Positions 41,481-50,599 of a DNA stretch of 64,000 bases are shown piece after piece (position 1 is the stretch's first letter; the number at the start of each line of letters is the position of its first letter). The notes under the pieces are model-generated. The model saw nothing but the letters and a program-made list of their open reading frames with translations, did no database searches and was not told the DNA's origin. This stretch comes from Lachnoclostridium sp. UBA1175 (lineage in GTDB: Bacteria > Bacillota > Clostridia > Lachnospirales > Lachnospiraceae). The stretch covers positions 62,001-126,000 of the forward strand of contig DBYX01000019.1 of assembly GCA_002311665.1 (NCBI GenBank), in the 5' to 3' direction. The position numbers and the translations under genes are program-made.

Positions 41481-41952
41481 GAACGTGCACTCTCCTTTTC
41501 ACTGCGGCGGCGATCCCCCTCGCGGTCTCGTAGGACGCGCACACCTTGTCCACGAAGCACAGGATGCGGCCCTCCGTCGTCCTCGGCGCACGGAGATTGA
41601 TAGGGAACATATGACAGCCGATCATATCCTCCTCGATACTGCCGATCTCGAAGTCGCGCTTCGCGTTGCGCAGCGCCCGCCCCGCGTGCGTGAACCCGTG
41701 CAGGCGATGGCTGTCGTCGTCCTCGTGCCAGTCATACAAAAAATAATCATGCAGCAGCGCGCCGCGCACCAGACGACGCATGTCCACCTTGCCGGGCCAC
41801 ACCTTCGCCACTGCCACGCACCGCTCCGCCACAAGAAGCGAATGGTCGTAAACGCTCATATCGCCGTGCTGCATCAGTGTCTTCTCCAGCTGCAGCCCCG
41901 GCGATTCCAGTATATCCCCGCCGTAGCGGCGGATGATCTCCATATTGGTCAA
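41467..41952 (-). CDS. HD-domain phosphohydrolase
   Basis: This 161-residue HD-superfamily protein has metal-binding residues in YDHSLLVAERC (about 35), LLHDYFLYDW (HD at about 67-68) and a later His (HTAGRA-like HAGRALR). It resembles HD enzymes that hydrolyse nucleotides or phosphate esters; the substrate is unknown. It sits between the TPR protein and the CmpB-like membrane protein, with a 14-base overlap downstream and a 9-base gap upstream, so co-translation is likely. Confidence 0.88.
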   Translation of the reverse strand: MTNMEIIRRYGGDILESPGLQLEKTLMQHGDMSVYDHSLLVAERCVAVAKVWPGKVDMRRLVRGALLHDYFLYDWHEDDDSHRLHGFTHAGRALRNAKRDFEIGSIEEDMIGCHMFPINLRAPRTTEGRILCFVDKVCASYETARGIAAAVKRRVHVRGTV

Positions 41953-41961
41953 TTCTTTTTC

Positions 41962-42798
41962 CTACCTCTCGCGATAACTGTTTTTCATCTTGTTCACCGT
42001 CTCGCCGAACAGCCACCAGAAGGCTTCCTCGCCCTCGTGTCCGCGCTCCTTCAGCTCCATCAGGTGAAGATAATTGACATAGTCGGGTGAATATTCGCGG
42101 TTCTCCTCCACGAAATAAAACTGGTTCTCGATGCGGCGCACGACATCCGTGTCGTCGGCGTACACCGTGAGCTCCCGGTCGAACTCCTCCTCCATTCCGC
42201 CGAGTTTCAGCGCATAGAGGTACTGGCACAGGCTCTCGCGGTTCCCGCTCTTCTGGTACGCGGTCTGAAAATGCTTCGCCGCGCTCCGGAACTGTCCGTT
42301 CTGCGCCATCAGCACCGCGATGTTGTGGTACGCGGCACCCTGCTCTTCGTCCGTGAGCTGTGCAAAATCCCGGTCGTCCAGGATGGTCTGGTACTCCAAA
42401 AGCGCCTCGTGGTTCTTGCCGTACCGAAGGATCGCCGCCGCGTGGCGCTTCTTCCGCTCGATCGGCAGAAGCTCGAAATATTTGTCGATGCGCTCGATCA
42501 GGCGGTTGATCTCGTCCTGGCTGTAGTAGTCCGTGCTGCAGAAGATGGACACGACCATGTCCTTGATGCCCGACTTGCGCTCCTGAAGCGTCGAGAGAAA
42601 GTCCGCGCGCTCAGGCATATTCAATTCCATGCGGATCCAGGGCACGAGCTGGCTCTCGGAGATGTCCTCCTCCATCGTCTCCACATTGTGGTAGAGATAG
42701 TAGCACAGCTCCTCCATCGTGTACACGCACACTCCCGTCGACTGAAAGAGAAACGGGATTTTCGCCTTGTCCCCGATACAGTAAATCAAACGTCCCAT
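41962..42798 (-). CDS. TPR-like helical-repeat protein of unknown function
   Basis: This cytosolic protein of about 278 residues has an N-terminal segment (MGRLIYCIGDKAKIPFLF) that seems to form a small beta-alpha unit. It is followed by helical repeats with the TPR pattern, best seen at about 130-200 (AAILRYGKNHEALLEYQTIL, AAYHNIAVLMAQNGQFRSAAKHFQTAY). GGAGG precedes the ATG at 42798. TPR proteins are scaffolds; here it lies between the actin-fold protein and the HD enzyme and could link them. I recognise no better-defined family. Confidence 0.78.
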   Translation of the reverse strand: MGRLIYCIGDKAKIPFLFQSTGVCVYTMEELCYYLYHNVETMEEDISESQLVPWIRMELNMPERADFLSTLQERKSGIKDMVVSIFCSTDYYSQDEINRLIERIDKYFELLPIERKKRHAAAILRYGKNHEALLEYQTILDDRDFAQLTDEEQGAAYHNIAVLMAQNGQFRSAAKHFQTAYQKSGNRESLCQYLYALKLGGMEEEFDRELTVYADDTDVVRRIENQFYFVEENREYSPDYVNYLHLMELKERGHEGEEAFWWLFGETVNKMKNSYRER

Positions 42799-42834
42799 AC
42801 ATCCTCCAAACGGCATCGTTCACGACGCCGCAGC

Positions 42835-44091
42835 CTACAGCGCGATAATCTTCTCCCACACACGGTGACTGCACGGGAAGAACTGCCCGAACCCGAGGTC
42901 CGTCACCGTGCACACCGCCGTATCGCGGTCTAAGAAGGTGACCTTCACCGCAACCCGGGTGGTTTTATTTTCCCGGCGATGAAGGTTCTTCAGGTTCATG
43001 ATCGAATACTTCGATTCCTTCCGCACCGCATTATACACCGTAAAATAAATCTCGTCCGTGTCGTCGAGGATGCCGACCGTCGTCGCCTTCGCCTCGCGCC
43101 ACAGCTCGCCCGCGTAGATCAGCGGATAGTCCGCCACGCGGTTGTCCTTGAACATCCGGATGGAGATCGTCGAGCGCACCATATCCTCCGTGAGGAAGAG
43201 ATAGTCCGCGAACTGCTCGTCATCCTTGTGCTGCCCGTAGTACGCAGCGCCCTTCGCATAGAGATTGCTTCCCTTGAAGACGTGGCGTCCCGTCGTCATC
43301 GACCGCAGGATCTCGTCCGGCCACGTGCCCTCAAACCCCTTGCCGGTCACGTAAATGGTCGAGATGATCTGCCGCTGGATGACTTTGTCGCGCACGAGGC
43401 GGAAGCTGTACTGCAGTCTCGCCTCCTGCATATTCTCAAGCATCGTCGCATCCATCAGGTCGCTTAAGTCCGCCGTCACCGTCGTGATCGCCATCGGCGG
43501 TCCCTTGCGGCTGTTGTTGGACATCTGATAGTAGAACAGGCCGTTCTCGTTGTAGTCGAACAGGCCGACGTCGTTGATCCAGTAGTCGCGCCGCTGGCAC
43601 ACCGCGTAGTACATAAAGCTCATCACGTACGGCTGGAACTCAGCCTTGTCGCGTCCGATGCCGGTCTCCTCGATCGCCTGCTGCACCGCCTCCACGACGC
43701 GCGGGTGAAGCGTGCGCATCGTCACGACAACCTTCGCGATCTCGTCGCTCACGTATTTCTGGCGCACGGCGGACAGCGTCTTGCGCACGAAGCGCGTGAG
43801 CAGTTCCTCCGCGGTGTACTCGATCTCGAAAATGATCTCGCTCTCGCCGCGGATCACCTTGTTGACCAGGTCGTCGACAAACCGTCCGGCGCCGCGGTTG
43901 TTGAACCGCTCCGCCTCCTCCCCGAACAACCAGTCCTTGGAATCGTTGCGCACGCAAAGAACGGTGGGGATAACCGTATTCCCACTGTTCGTGATGCTGA
44001 TGCTGTCAGGCTCTTCCATAGCCCTGCCGACCGCGATCTGCGACATTTCCACGCCGAGGTCGTAGCCGATGATGATCGCTCTGGGGTCCAT
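42835..44091 (-). CDS. Actin/Hsp70-fold protein (DUF5716-like)
   Basis: This 418-residue protein has an ASKHA-type nucleotide-binding region. Near the N-terminus, IIIGYDLGVEMSQIAVG (about 6-22) matches the phosphate-1 loop (D-x-G), then TVIPTVLCVRNDSKDWLFGEEA follows the Hsp70 pattern. VVVTMRTLHPRVVEAVQQAIEETG and VGLFDYNENGLFYY (phosphate-2 like) come next. The C-terminal part differs from DnaK, lacking a classical substrate-binding domain, and is beta-rich. This resembles the DUF5716 family of Lachnospiraceae. It is probably a cytosolic ATPase that controls or assembles partners encoded in the same cluster; function unknown. Confidence 0.75.
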   Translation of the reverse strand: MDPRAIIIGYDLGVEMSQIAVGRAMEEPDSISITNSGNTVIPTVLCVRNDSKDWLFGEEAERFNNRGAGRFVDDLVNKVIRGESEIIFEIEYTAEELLTRFVRKTLSAVRQKYVSDEIAKVVVTMRTLHPRVVEAVQQAIEETGIGRDKAEFQPYVMSFMYYAVCQRRDYWINDVGLFDYNENGLFYYQMSNNSRKGPPMAITTVTADLSDLMDATMLENMQEARLQYSFRLVRDKVIQRQIISTIYVTGKGFEGTWPDEILRSMTTGRHVFKGSNLYAKGAAYYGQHKDDEQFADYLFLTEDMVRSTISIRMFKDNRVADYPLIYAGELWREAKATTVGILDDTDEIYFTVYNAVRKESKYSIMNLKNLHRRENKTTRVAVKVTFLDRDTAVCTVTDLGFGQFFPCSHRVWEKIIAL

Positions 44092-44171
44092 ATATCCTCC
44101 GTCCGCCGGGCTGCCGAAAGCGCAGTCCCGGGGATGTTAATCACATAGTATTATCCGTCGGAAGCGACGTG

Positions 44172-44954
44172 TCAGTCGCGGTTCTTCGCGATGATGCGGA
44201 TCAGACGGATCAACAGGTTGATCAGATCCACATAGATCATATATGCACAGCGGATCGCGCTGTTCACCGTCTTCTCCTCCTCCTGCGCTCTCGCCCAGTC
44301 CAGGCCGATGTAGCCGAGGAAAATGCCGATGAAGATGAAGTCCAGTATGCCCGACGAAAGGTTGACGCACCACATGATGACCTCACCGATGATACCGATG
44401 ATCAGGCAGGTAAAGAGCATGCGTCCGATGGATTTGAAGAAGCTCGGATACACCTGCGCGAGTCCGATCATCAGCAGCATACACACGCCCATCACGCAGA
44501 ACGCGTACCGCACGGTCTCAAAACCGACGCTCGCGAAAAACGGTGTGAGGAAAATGCCCATCGGCAAGATGATGATGTTGTAGCCGATGAAGCCGACCAC
44601 CGCGCTCTTGGCCCTGTTGCATATCGCACTTCCGATGAGCAGACCGCCGAAGTACATCACGATGACGAGAATGAGTCTCTTCTCCATAAAAGCGAGAACC
44701 CAGTCGGTAAGCACAAAACACAGGATCGCGTTGACCGCGAAACCGTAGAGAAGCATCAGTCCGATGTACGTGTTGAACTTCTCGCCGGAGATAATCCTCT
44801 CACCGGAACCCGCGACGTAGGAGCCGAAATTCGCGTGCATCATACCCGAGGATGCCGTGAGGACATCCGCGGTCATCTTCTGCTGTTTCTCCTGCTCCGC
44901 GGCTTCTTCCGCGGTGCCGTAATTACCGTTAAAATAATTGTTCATTTCAGCCAT
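44172..44954 (-). CDS. Bax inhibitor-1/YccA-like membrane protein
   Basis: This 260-residue protein has a polar N-terminal tail of about 65 residues, rich in Gln, Glu and Ala, and then seven predicted membrane helices. It resembles the Bax inhibitor-1 family in hydrophobic pattern, order of helices and the late GYIGLDWARAQ and MIYVDLINLLIRLIRII segments. Bacterial members such as BsYetJ are pH-dependent calcium leak channels. Whether the acidic pair in the pore is present cannot be judged by eye. It lies between the actin-fold gene and the 1188-residue protein. Confidence 0.88.
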   Translation of the reverse strand: MAEMNNYFNGNYGTAEEAAEQEKQQKMTADVLTASSGMMHANFGSYVAGSGERIISGEKFNTYIGLMLLYGFAVNAILCFVLTDWVLAFMEKRLILVIVMYFGGLLIGSAICNRAKSAVVGFIGYNIIILPMGIFLTPFFASVGFETVRYAFCVMGVCMLLMIGLAQVYPSFFKSIGRMLFTCLIIGIIGEVIMWCVNLSSGILDFIFIGIFLGYIGLDWARAQEEEKTVNSAIRCAYMIYVDLINLLIRLIRIIAKNRD

Positions 44955-45016
44955 AAATCATTCCCCCTTACATAGTTCAGGCATATCCGGCCGTGCCCCT
45001 GCGGGCTCCGTCCGCG

Positions 45017-48000
45017 TTACTCCGAAGCGCCCTCGTCCGCGATGTGGAACAGCTGCGAGATGGCAAATTCGTTCTTGATATAGCGGTTCAGCAGGTTCAT
45101 CGCCTTGTCGGCGTCGCGCGCCTGCTCCGCCGCGATGATCTCGTTAATCTGCGCGAACCGGCTTCCGATGTTGCCGATCTTCTTGTCGCCGCCCACGAGC
45201 GTCGCCTTCTCCGTGATCACCGTGTCCTCCTCGTTGTCGGCCTCATCGCTGATCACGTAATCGACCGTCTCCCCGTCGAAGAGGATCAGGTCCTTCACAA
45301 AGATGCCGTAGCAGATATCCCTCATCGGGAACTCCCTGCGGATGCGCTTGCCCGAGGAACGGTAGGAATAGTCGAGCGTCACCTGATGCTTCGGGTTCGT
45401 CCGGTACTCGATCAGGAACTTGTCCTCCAGACTCTCCGGCAGCGTGAAATATTTGCCGAAATTCAAAAACTCCGGCAGCACCTTGCCCTTGGCCTCCATC
45501 CGGATCAGCCAGTACTCCGCGAAATCCTGCTCCTCCTTCGTGATCGTCTCCTGCTCCGCGTACTGCCGCAGAAGCGCGAGCACGCACACGTCGTTATCCT
45601 CGCGGTAGACGGTCCGGCGGATGATGCCGATGGTCGTCTCGCCCATCGGGATGTCGGCAGTCAGGTATTTGTACGCCATATAGGTCACGTACGCGCGGAT
45701 CAGGTTGCGGTCGCTGCCCGGCCGGTCGTACGAGCGGATGAGCGCGTCACCGTACGGAAGGTACGACTCCGTGAAGAGGATCTGTGCGATCAGTCGCTCC
45801 TCCAGGCTGTCCGCCCGGAGTCCCGCCGCGTCGGCCTCCTCCCACACATGATAGAGCACCTGTGTCTTCGCCTGAAGATTCTTGATGAGGTAGTCCATCG
45901 TGCGCTCGCCGCGCCTGCCCTGCGTGAACAGGTAGTAGAACAGATCATTGAGGATCGGCGTCGGCGTCTCCGTCGTCTCCCTCGGAAGCGATGCGCAGAA
46001 GCGCTCCAGCAACCGGATATCGACGTCCTCGCAGCCGTAGCGGTCCAGAAGCTCCAGAACCTGCCCGACCTGATCGCGGAGGATCAGCAGACCGATCAGA
46101 CGGCCACGCTGTTTCGACGGGATCGCCGCGTAGTTCAACCGCCCGAGAAGCTCCTCAAGCGCCTCGTCGCGGAAATTGTCATAGTAGTACAGCACGAGTG
46201 TGCGGAGAAGCTCCTCTCGGAACTCGTCGCGCAGCTCCAGCGCCCTGCAGGCCTTCTTCCGAAGCACCACGGAGTTCGCGTCGAACCGGCCCTCCGCCTG
46301 CGCGCGGGAAACCATATTGAGCAGAATGTGCGTGTTCTCCGGATACGCCTCGTACGCTTCGCCGTACAGACTCTCGCAGTGCATCAGCCTGCGCACCTTG
46401 TACGGGATGCCGCTCAGGTAACGGTCGTGGTTCGCATCCATGAACGCGATTACGGCGCCGTCGGTGTAGATGTCCACCTGCGCACGCCCGTTCGCGAGGG
46501 CGACCACCGTCTCCTCGGCAAGCTCCGGATGCGCGACACACACATAGTGGATGTTCGGTGCCGCACACTCGATCTCCGCGCGGAACACGAGCTTGTCCAG
46601 CTTCGCCAGTATCTTGTCGCGGTAGTCCGCGGAAGCCAGGCAGTCGTCGTACAGGATCGCGAGGAACTCGTCGTTGCGCTGTTCCTTCAGGCGGTCCATC
46701 GTGTACTCGCGGATCTTCGGCAGGAAGCTCTCGTAGATCGCCGGCTTGCTCTCCTTGTGGCGCACGATGTTGGCGTACAGGAACGAAAGCTTCCGGTCAT
46801 TCAGCTTGCTACTGTACGTAAAATAAGCAAACACATTGTCGTCGAGCGCCTCGTCGACGTCCGACTTGCAGGTGTAAATGTAGTATTCATACAGTTCCGC
46901 GATGCGGAGCTCGGCCTCCACGCCTCGCGCGAACCACACCGCATAGCGGCTGTCGCGGCATCTCCCGCGGATCAGCATCGCGCAGATCGCCGAGAGCGCC
47001 TCGCGCAGCTGGTAACGCTCGTAGATGCCCTGCAGCACCGTGTAGTACAGCAGGCGATATTCCTTCGCGCTCTCCGCCAGCGTCGCAAACTGCACCGCAG
47101 CCTCCTTCTTCAGGAACTGGTGACGCACGGCGAAAGCCACCGTCTGCAGCTCGAACTCACCGATCTCGCGCAACAGCTGCGGCTCCTCGTTGAGCACGGT
47201 CGCCGCCTCGAGGTACAAAAGCGGGGACGGATTTCCGTTGTCGTAGATCCCGCGGAGTTCATCGAGACAGAGCTTGCGGTTGCGGCTGTAGCGGTCATCC
47301 AGTTTCATCAGCAGAAGCGCCGGGATCACCTTGTGCGACGCGTCGTTGCAGATGCCGTACATCTGCTCAAGCGCCGAGACACGGTTCGCCGCGGAGCGCT
47401 CCGCCCGCAGGTAAATGTAAGCCGCTTTCGCGTCCGGGGAAGCCTTCGCGATCTCGTCGGGCTGGATTTCCCGCAGCTTTGCGTTCGCCGGGCTCTCCTT
47501 GCCGCTCAGGCGGTCGAGGTGGATCCGGTACAGCTTCGCCTCCGTGGAAAGCTCGCCCATCTCATCGCGAAGATGCGACAGCAGACTCTCCGCCTCGGAC
47601 ACATAGCGCCCGACGGGAAGCCGGTTCATGCGGAACGCCAGCGCGTTGTCCATCAGATCCGCGAGGATGCGGTCGCGCGCGTGCCGGCGCAGCTGCTCCG
47701 AAGAACGGTCTCGCATCTTGCGGCACGACACCGGGATCTTGATCGTACGGCACTGCGCCTCCACGGTCAATTCCGCGTAGTTGTTGCCGTACGACATCTT
47801 CTCGGGGATCACGACATAGCGGAGCTCGTAGGACCCGCCGACGAACTGCTCCGGCGTGACGTCGCTGTGTTCCACAAGCAGGAACTCCGCGGACGAGGAC
47901 ACCTGCACACTCACGTATCCGGGGTTGTCCATCCGAAGCGTCAACTTGTCGGAAAATGCGGCGTCGCGTATATCATTGTACTCGATCGAAGCGCGGGACA

Positions 48001-48583
48001 CGGAGACGGAGACCGGCATTTTCCGACCGGTCGCCACAAGAAACTCCTCCATCGCCCGCTCGTCGGACGAGCTCTTCTTCAGAAAATCATAGAGGTACAG
48101 ACTCTTCGGTTCGTGGAACTGCAGGAACGGACGGAAGCCCGCGTCGCAGAACACCTTCAGCGCCTCCTTGCGGCGGCTGACCGCGAGCTGCGCGAACTGC
48201 TCCGGCGTCTCGATCTTCTCGGCGCCGAACGGCATCGTCGGCGCGACCACATCGATGTGGTACGGCAGCTCGATCTCGCCGCAGTCGGTGATGAACGTGA
48301 GCGCACCGTCGACCGAGGTGAGGTTCTCGAGGTTCTCCGCGTGGATCACGTACTCGATGCTGTTGGAAACGCCGACGAACTGGTTCGTGACCGGCTCCAT
48401 CATACGGTTGTCCGAGCACACCAGACCCTTCATCGACTTCTCCGCGTCGTTGCTGATGCTGACGCGGCCGCTCAGCCGGTGACCGATCTCCACGGAAGCG
48501 ACAATGCGATCCCTGCTCAGGCTGATCCGCGGCAATTCATATTCAATTCTGCCCCGGGCAATCCCGGCGATCTTGTCTTTCAC
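45017..48583 (-). CDS. Giant cytosolic protein (DUF5717-like)
   Basis: This 1188-residue protein has no signal or membrane segment. The N-terminal 330 residues are beta-rich and look like tandem Ig-like sandwiches (ISLSRDRIVASVEIGHRLSGRVSI, NPGYVSVQVSSSAEFLLVEH). From about residue 340 to 1050 it is almost entirely alpha-helical with a repeat-scaffold character, and the C-terminus returns to strands (VTLDYSYRSSGKRIRREF). The layout fits the DUF5717 family that accompanies DUF5716 proteins. It may be a large scaffold or receptor for the other cluster members. Codon use matches its neighbours. Confidence 0.75.
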   Translation of the reverse strand: MKDKIAGIARGRIEYELPRISLSRDRIVASVEIGHRLSGRVSISNDAEKSMKGLVCSDNRMMEPVTNQFVGVSNSIEYVIHAENLENLTSVDGALTFITDCGEIELPYHIDVVAPTMPFGAEKIETPEQFAQLAVSRRKEALKVFCDAGFRPFLQFHEPKSLYLYDFLKKSSSDERAMEEFLVATGRKMPVSVSVSRASIEYNDIRDAAFSDKLTLRMDNPGYVSVQVSSSAEFLLVEHSDVTPEQFVGGSYELRYVVIPEKMSYGNNYAELTVEAQCRTIKIPVSCRKMRDRSSEQLRRHARDRILADLMDNALAFRMNRLPVGRYVSEAESLLSHLRDEMGELSTEAKLYRIHLDRLSGKESPANAKLREIQPDEIAKASPDAKAAYIYLRAERSAANRVSALEQMYGICNDASHKVIPALLLMKLDDRYSRNRKLCLDELRGIYDNGNPSPLLYLEAATVLNEEPQLLREIGEFELQTVAFAVRHQFLKKEAAVQFATLAESAKEYRLLYYTVLQGIYERYQLREALSAICAMLIRGRCRDSRYAVWFARGVEAELRIAELYEYYIYTCKSDVDEALDDNVFAYFTYSSKLNDRKLSFLYANIVRHKESKPAIYESFLPKIREYTMDRLKEQRNDEFLAILYDDCLASADYRDKILAKLDKLVFRAEIECAAPNIHYVCVAHPELAEETVVALANGRAQVDIYTDGAVIAFMDANHDRYLSGIPYKVRRLMHCESLYGEAYEAYPENTHILLNMVSRAQAEGRFDANSVVLRKKACRALELRDEFREELLRTLVLYYYDNFRDEALEELLGRLNYAAIPSKQRGRLIGLLILRDQVGQVLELLDRYGCEDVDIRLLERFCASLPRETTETPTPILNDLFYYLFTQGRRGERTMDYLIKNLQAKTQVLYHVWEEADAAGLRADSLEERLIAQILFTESYLPYGDALIRSYDRPGSDRNLIRAYVTYMAYKYLTADIPMGETTIGIIRRTVYREDNDVCVLALLRQYAEQETITKEEQDFAEYWLIRMEAKGKVLPEFLNFGKYFTLPESLEDKFLIEYRTNPKHQVTLDYSYRSSGKRIRREFPMRDICYGIFVKDLILFDGETVDYVISDEADNEEDTVITEKATLVGGDKKIGNIGSRFAQINEIIAAEQARDADKAMNLLNRYIKNEFAISQLFHIADEGASE

Positions 48584-48638
48584 GCTTCCTCCTTCCCCGG
48601 CGGAAACAAACCCCGATACTATGTCAAATGCTTCGTGA

Positions 48639-49250
48639 CTACGGCTTTATGGTGTCGAACTCCCCGTCTTCTCTCTCCCGCAGGATCTCCGTCCCGTCGA
48701 CGGCGACGTAGTAGATCGCGACGAGCATGCCGCTGTCCTTCTGCAGCACGTTGACTCCGACATACTCCTTGTCCCTGCCCGGAAAATTGCTCGTGTAATC
48801 GTCGATCTCCAGGCGGTACTCGGAGAGATTCTTATCCAATTTCAGTTTCGATTTCGCTACGCCGCGCAGCACTTCCTCCGCGCGTTTCTCCAATGTCTGC
48901 GTCAGCACCGGCGTCGGCGTGTCCGTCGGGAGCGTCGGATCATCCTGGTTCCCCGCCTTGCCCTTGCCGGTCGGCGTCACGCTCTCGGATGTCGTCTCAT
49001 TCGTCTTGTTTTTCTTCTCGCCGCGCTCGCCGAGCTTCTCAAGCCCCCACGAGGCCAGGCCGAAGATGACCGCGATGCCCAGCACAAACAAAAACGCCTT
49101 GAGAAGGTTCATCATACCGCCGTTCTGCCCGCCCTTGCGGGAGCCGCCGCGGGAACCTCCGCTGCGCGTCGTGCCGCCGGCCTTCGCACTCCTCGTGCTC
49201 CGCCCGGAATTGCCGTTTTTCGAACTGTTTGTCGTCTTTCTCTGTGCCAC
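48639..49250 (-). CDS. Small single-pass membrane protein with cationic N-terminus
   Basis: The protein has about 203 residues. A positively charged, Gly/Ser/Arg-rich tail (1-45) is followed by one membrane helix (about 48-67), a Thr/Pro linker (VTPT, TDTPTPV) and a small extracytoplasmic domain with EYVGVNVLQKDSGMLVAIYYVA. I prefer a GTG start at 49250 because GGAGGG lies eight bases ahead; another GTG six codons upstream overlaps that site. It is the first gene of the cluster, behind a promoter at 49324-49352. Function unknown. Confidence 0.7.
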   Translation of the reverse strand: MAQRKTTNSSKNGNSGRSTRSAKAGGTTRSGGSRGGSRKGGQNGGMMNLLKAFLFVLGIAVIFGLASWGLEKLGERGEKKNKTNETTSESVTPTGKGKAGNQDDPTLPTDTPTPVLTQTLEKRAEEVLRGVAKSKLKLDKNLSEYRLEIDDYTSNFPGRDKEYVGVNVLQKDSGMLVAIYYVAVDGTEILREREDGEFDTIKP

Positions 49251-49283
49251 GACCGATACCCTCCACACGTACCTTCATTCACT

Positions 49284-49302
49284 CGGAAAATGCCATTTTC
49301 CG
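49284..49302. repeat. Palindrome CGGAAAATG-C-CATTTTCCG
   Basis: Perfect 9-base arms lie in the leader between the promoter and the start of the small membrane protein gene. The arms contain the AAAATG/CATTTT word shared with other palindromes in the window, here in inverted order. Confidence 0.55.
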
Positions 49303-49323
49303 CATTGTTCCTATACAGAGTCA

Positions 49324-49352
49324 ATTGTATCACAAGGATTAGTTTTTGTCAC
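49324..49352 (-). promoter_or_regulatory. Promoter of the 40.6-49.3 kb cluster
   Basis: On the minus strand GTGACA (49347-49352) and TACAAT (49324-49329) are 17 bases apart, overlapping the end of the rplT terminator. Confidence 0.6.
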
Positions 49353-49353
49353 G

Positions 49354-49384
49354 AAAAAAGAAACGCTGAGTGATCAGCGTTTCT
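49354..49384 (-). terminator. Terminator of the infC-rpmI-rplT operon
   Basis: On the minus strand GAAACGCTGA and TCAGCGTTTC pair around a 4-base loop, followed by TTTTTT. Confidence 0.9.
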
Positions 49385-49409
49385 TCGGTAAATCGTCATC
49401 GATTTTGCA

Positions 49410-49766
49410 TTAAGCAAGCTTTGCCTTAGCGGTCTCGCACAGAGAGGTGAAACCGGCTGCGTCGTTGATCGCCATCTCCGAAAGCATCTTGCGGTTGATG
49501 GTGATGTCGGCAAGCTTAAGACCATACATGAACTTGCTGTAGGACAGTCCGTTGAGCTTGCAGCCCGCGCTGATACGCGCGATCCAAAGCTGACGCATCT
49601 GTCTCTTTCTCTCCTTGCGGCCTGCGAATGCGGATGCAAGTGCGCGCATTACGGCCTGCTTCGCGATACGGTACTGCTTGGATCTTGCTCCCCTGTAACC
49701 CTTCGCGAGCTTCAATACTCTGTTATGTTTCTTCTTGGCGTTCAAGCCGCCCTTAATTCTAGCCAT
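49410..49766 (-). CDS. rplT: 50S ribosomal protein L20
   Basis: The complete 118-residue L20 is an early-assembly 23S rRNA-binding protein. The basic N-terminal extension (ARIKGGLNAKKKHNRVLKLAKGYRGARSKQYR) and the globular C-terminal domain (WIARISAGCKLNGLSYSKFM) are intact. In Firmicutes L20 represses its own operon through the infC leader. It lies 27 bases after rpmI. Confidence 0.98.
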   Translation of the reverse strand: MARIKGGLNAKKKHNRVLKLAKGYRGARSKQYRIAKQAVMRALASAFAGRKERKRQMRQLWIARISAGCKLNGLSYSKFMYGLKLADITINRKMLSEMAINDAAGFTSLCETAKAKLA

Positions 49767-49793
49767 TGTATTTGTCCTCCTTCGACAGGTCTC

Positions 49794-49991
49794 TTACAGG
49801 TACGGTAAGATTTTCTTCATGTTTCCTTCGTTCGTGCGATCCATGATCGTCGACTTGCGAAGGGTTCTCTTAAGCTTCGTCGTCTTCTTGGTCAGGATGT
49901 GCTGCTTCCCGGCCTTCATTCTCTTAAGCTTGCCAGTTCCTGTCTTGGTAAAACGTTTTGCAGCAGCTCTGCTGGTCTTCATCTTAGGCAT
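49794..49991 (-). CDS. rpmI: 50S ribosomal protein L35
   Basis: This full-length 65-residue L35 has the typical MPKMKTSRAAAKRFTKTGTG start, a central KHILTKKTTKLKRTLRK segment and a short C-terminus. It is the middle gene of infC-rpmI-rplT. Confidence 0.98.
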   Translation of the reverse strand: MPKMKTSRAAAKRFTKTGTGKLKRMKAGKQHILTKKTTKLKRTLRKSTIMDRTNEGNMKKILPYL

Positions 49992-50081
49992 GGTATTGTC
50001 CTCCTGATAGTTTTTTATTGGCGCAACGATTCCCTACCGCGCTATGCCGCGCCGCATTTCTGCGATCGCACGGCCGGAATG

Positions 50082-50594
50082 TCACTTGGTTTTCTTCTCC
50101 GACAAGATCACGGTCAGATTGCGTCCCTCAAGCTTCGGGGGCTTGTCGATCGCCGAGCAGTCCGCGAGTTTCTCGCAAAATGCCATAACGATGTCCATAC
50201 CCGTCTGTTGATGCGCCATCTCACGCCCGCGGAACCGCAGCGCAACCTTCACCTTGTTGCCCTTGGTGAGGAACTTGCGTGCCATCTCCGCCTTGGTGTT
50301 CATGTCGTTCTCTGCGATCGTCGCGGAAAGCTGAACCTCTTTGATCTCCGTGGTCTTCTGCTTTCTGCGATTCTCTTTCGCCTTCCGCATTGCTTCGTAG
50401 CGGAATTTGCTGTAATCCACCGTCTTACAGACCGGCGGGTTGGCGGTCGGAGCGATCAGAACCAGGTCGAGATTCGCGTCATGCGCGATCTTCAAAGCCT
50501 CCGCAAGCGGCATGATTCCGAGTGTCTCTCCGTTTTCGCCAAGTGCGCGAACTTCCTTCGCGCGGATCTGCTCATTGATCAAATAGTCGCTGAT
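50082..50594 (-). CDS. infC: Translation initiation factor IF-3, probable ATC start
   Basis: IF-3 binds the 30S subunit and rejects wrong start codons and tRNAs. Both domains and the linker are present (YLINEQIRAKEVRALG; PTANPPVCKTVDYSKFRYE; EIKEVQLSATIAENDMNTK; RFRGREMAHQQTG), about 170 residues. AGGAGG lies eight bases before an ATC codon at 50594 in frame with the coding sequence (then SDYLINEQIR). The first conventional alternative, TTG at 50582, is 20 bases from the same site. A non-AUG start is the classical means of IF-3 self-control (ATT in E. coli and B. subtilis), so I choose ATC. Confidence 0.9.
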   Translation of the reverse strand: MSDYLINEQIRAKEVRALGENGETLGIMPLAEALKIAHDANLDLVLIAPTANPPVCKTVDYSKFRYEAMRKAKENRRKQKTTEIKEVQLSATIAENDMNTKAEMARKFLTKGNKVKVALRFRGREMAHQQTGMDIVMAFCEKLADCSAIDKPPKLEGRNLTVILSEKKTK

Positions 50595-50599
50595 AGCTC

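Noticed and set aside
44993..48754. Long plus-strand open frame opposite the DUF5717-like gene
   Set aside because: No ribosome binding site, no family motif and an Arg/His/Leu-rich composition; the minus strand has consistent operon spacing.
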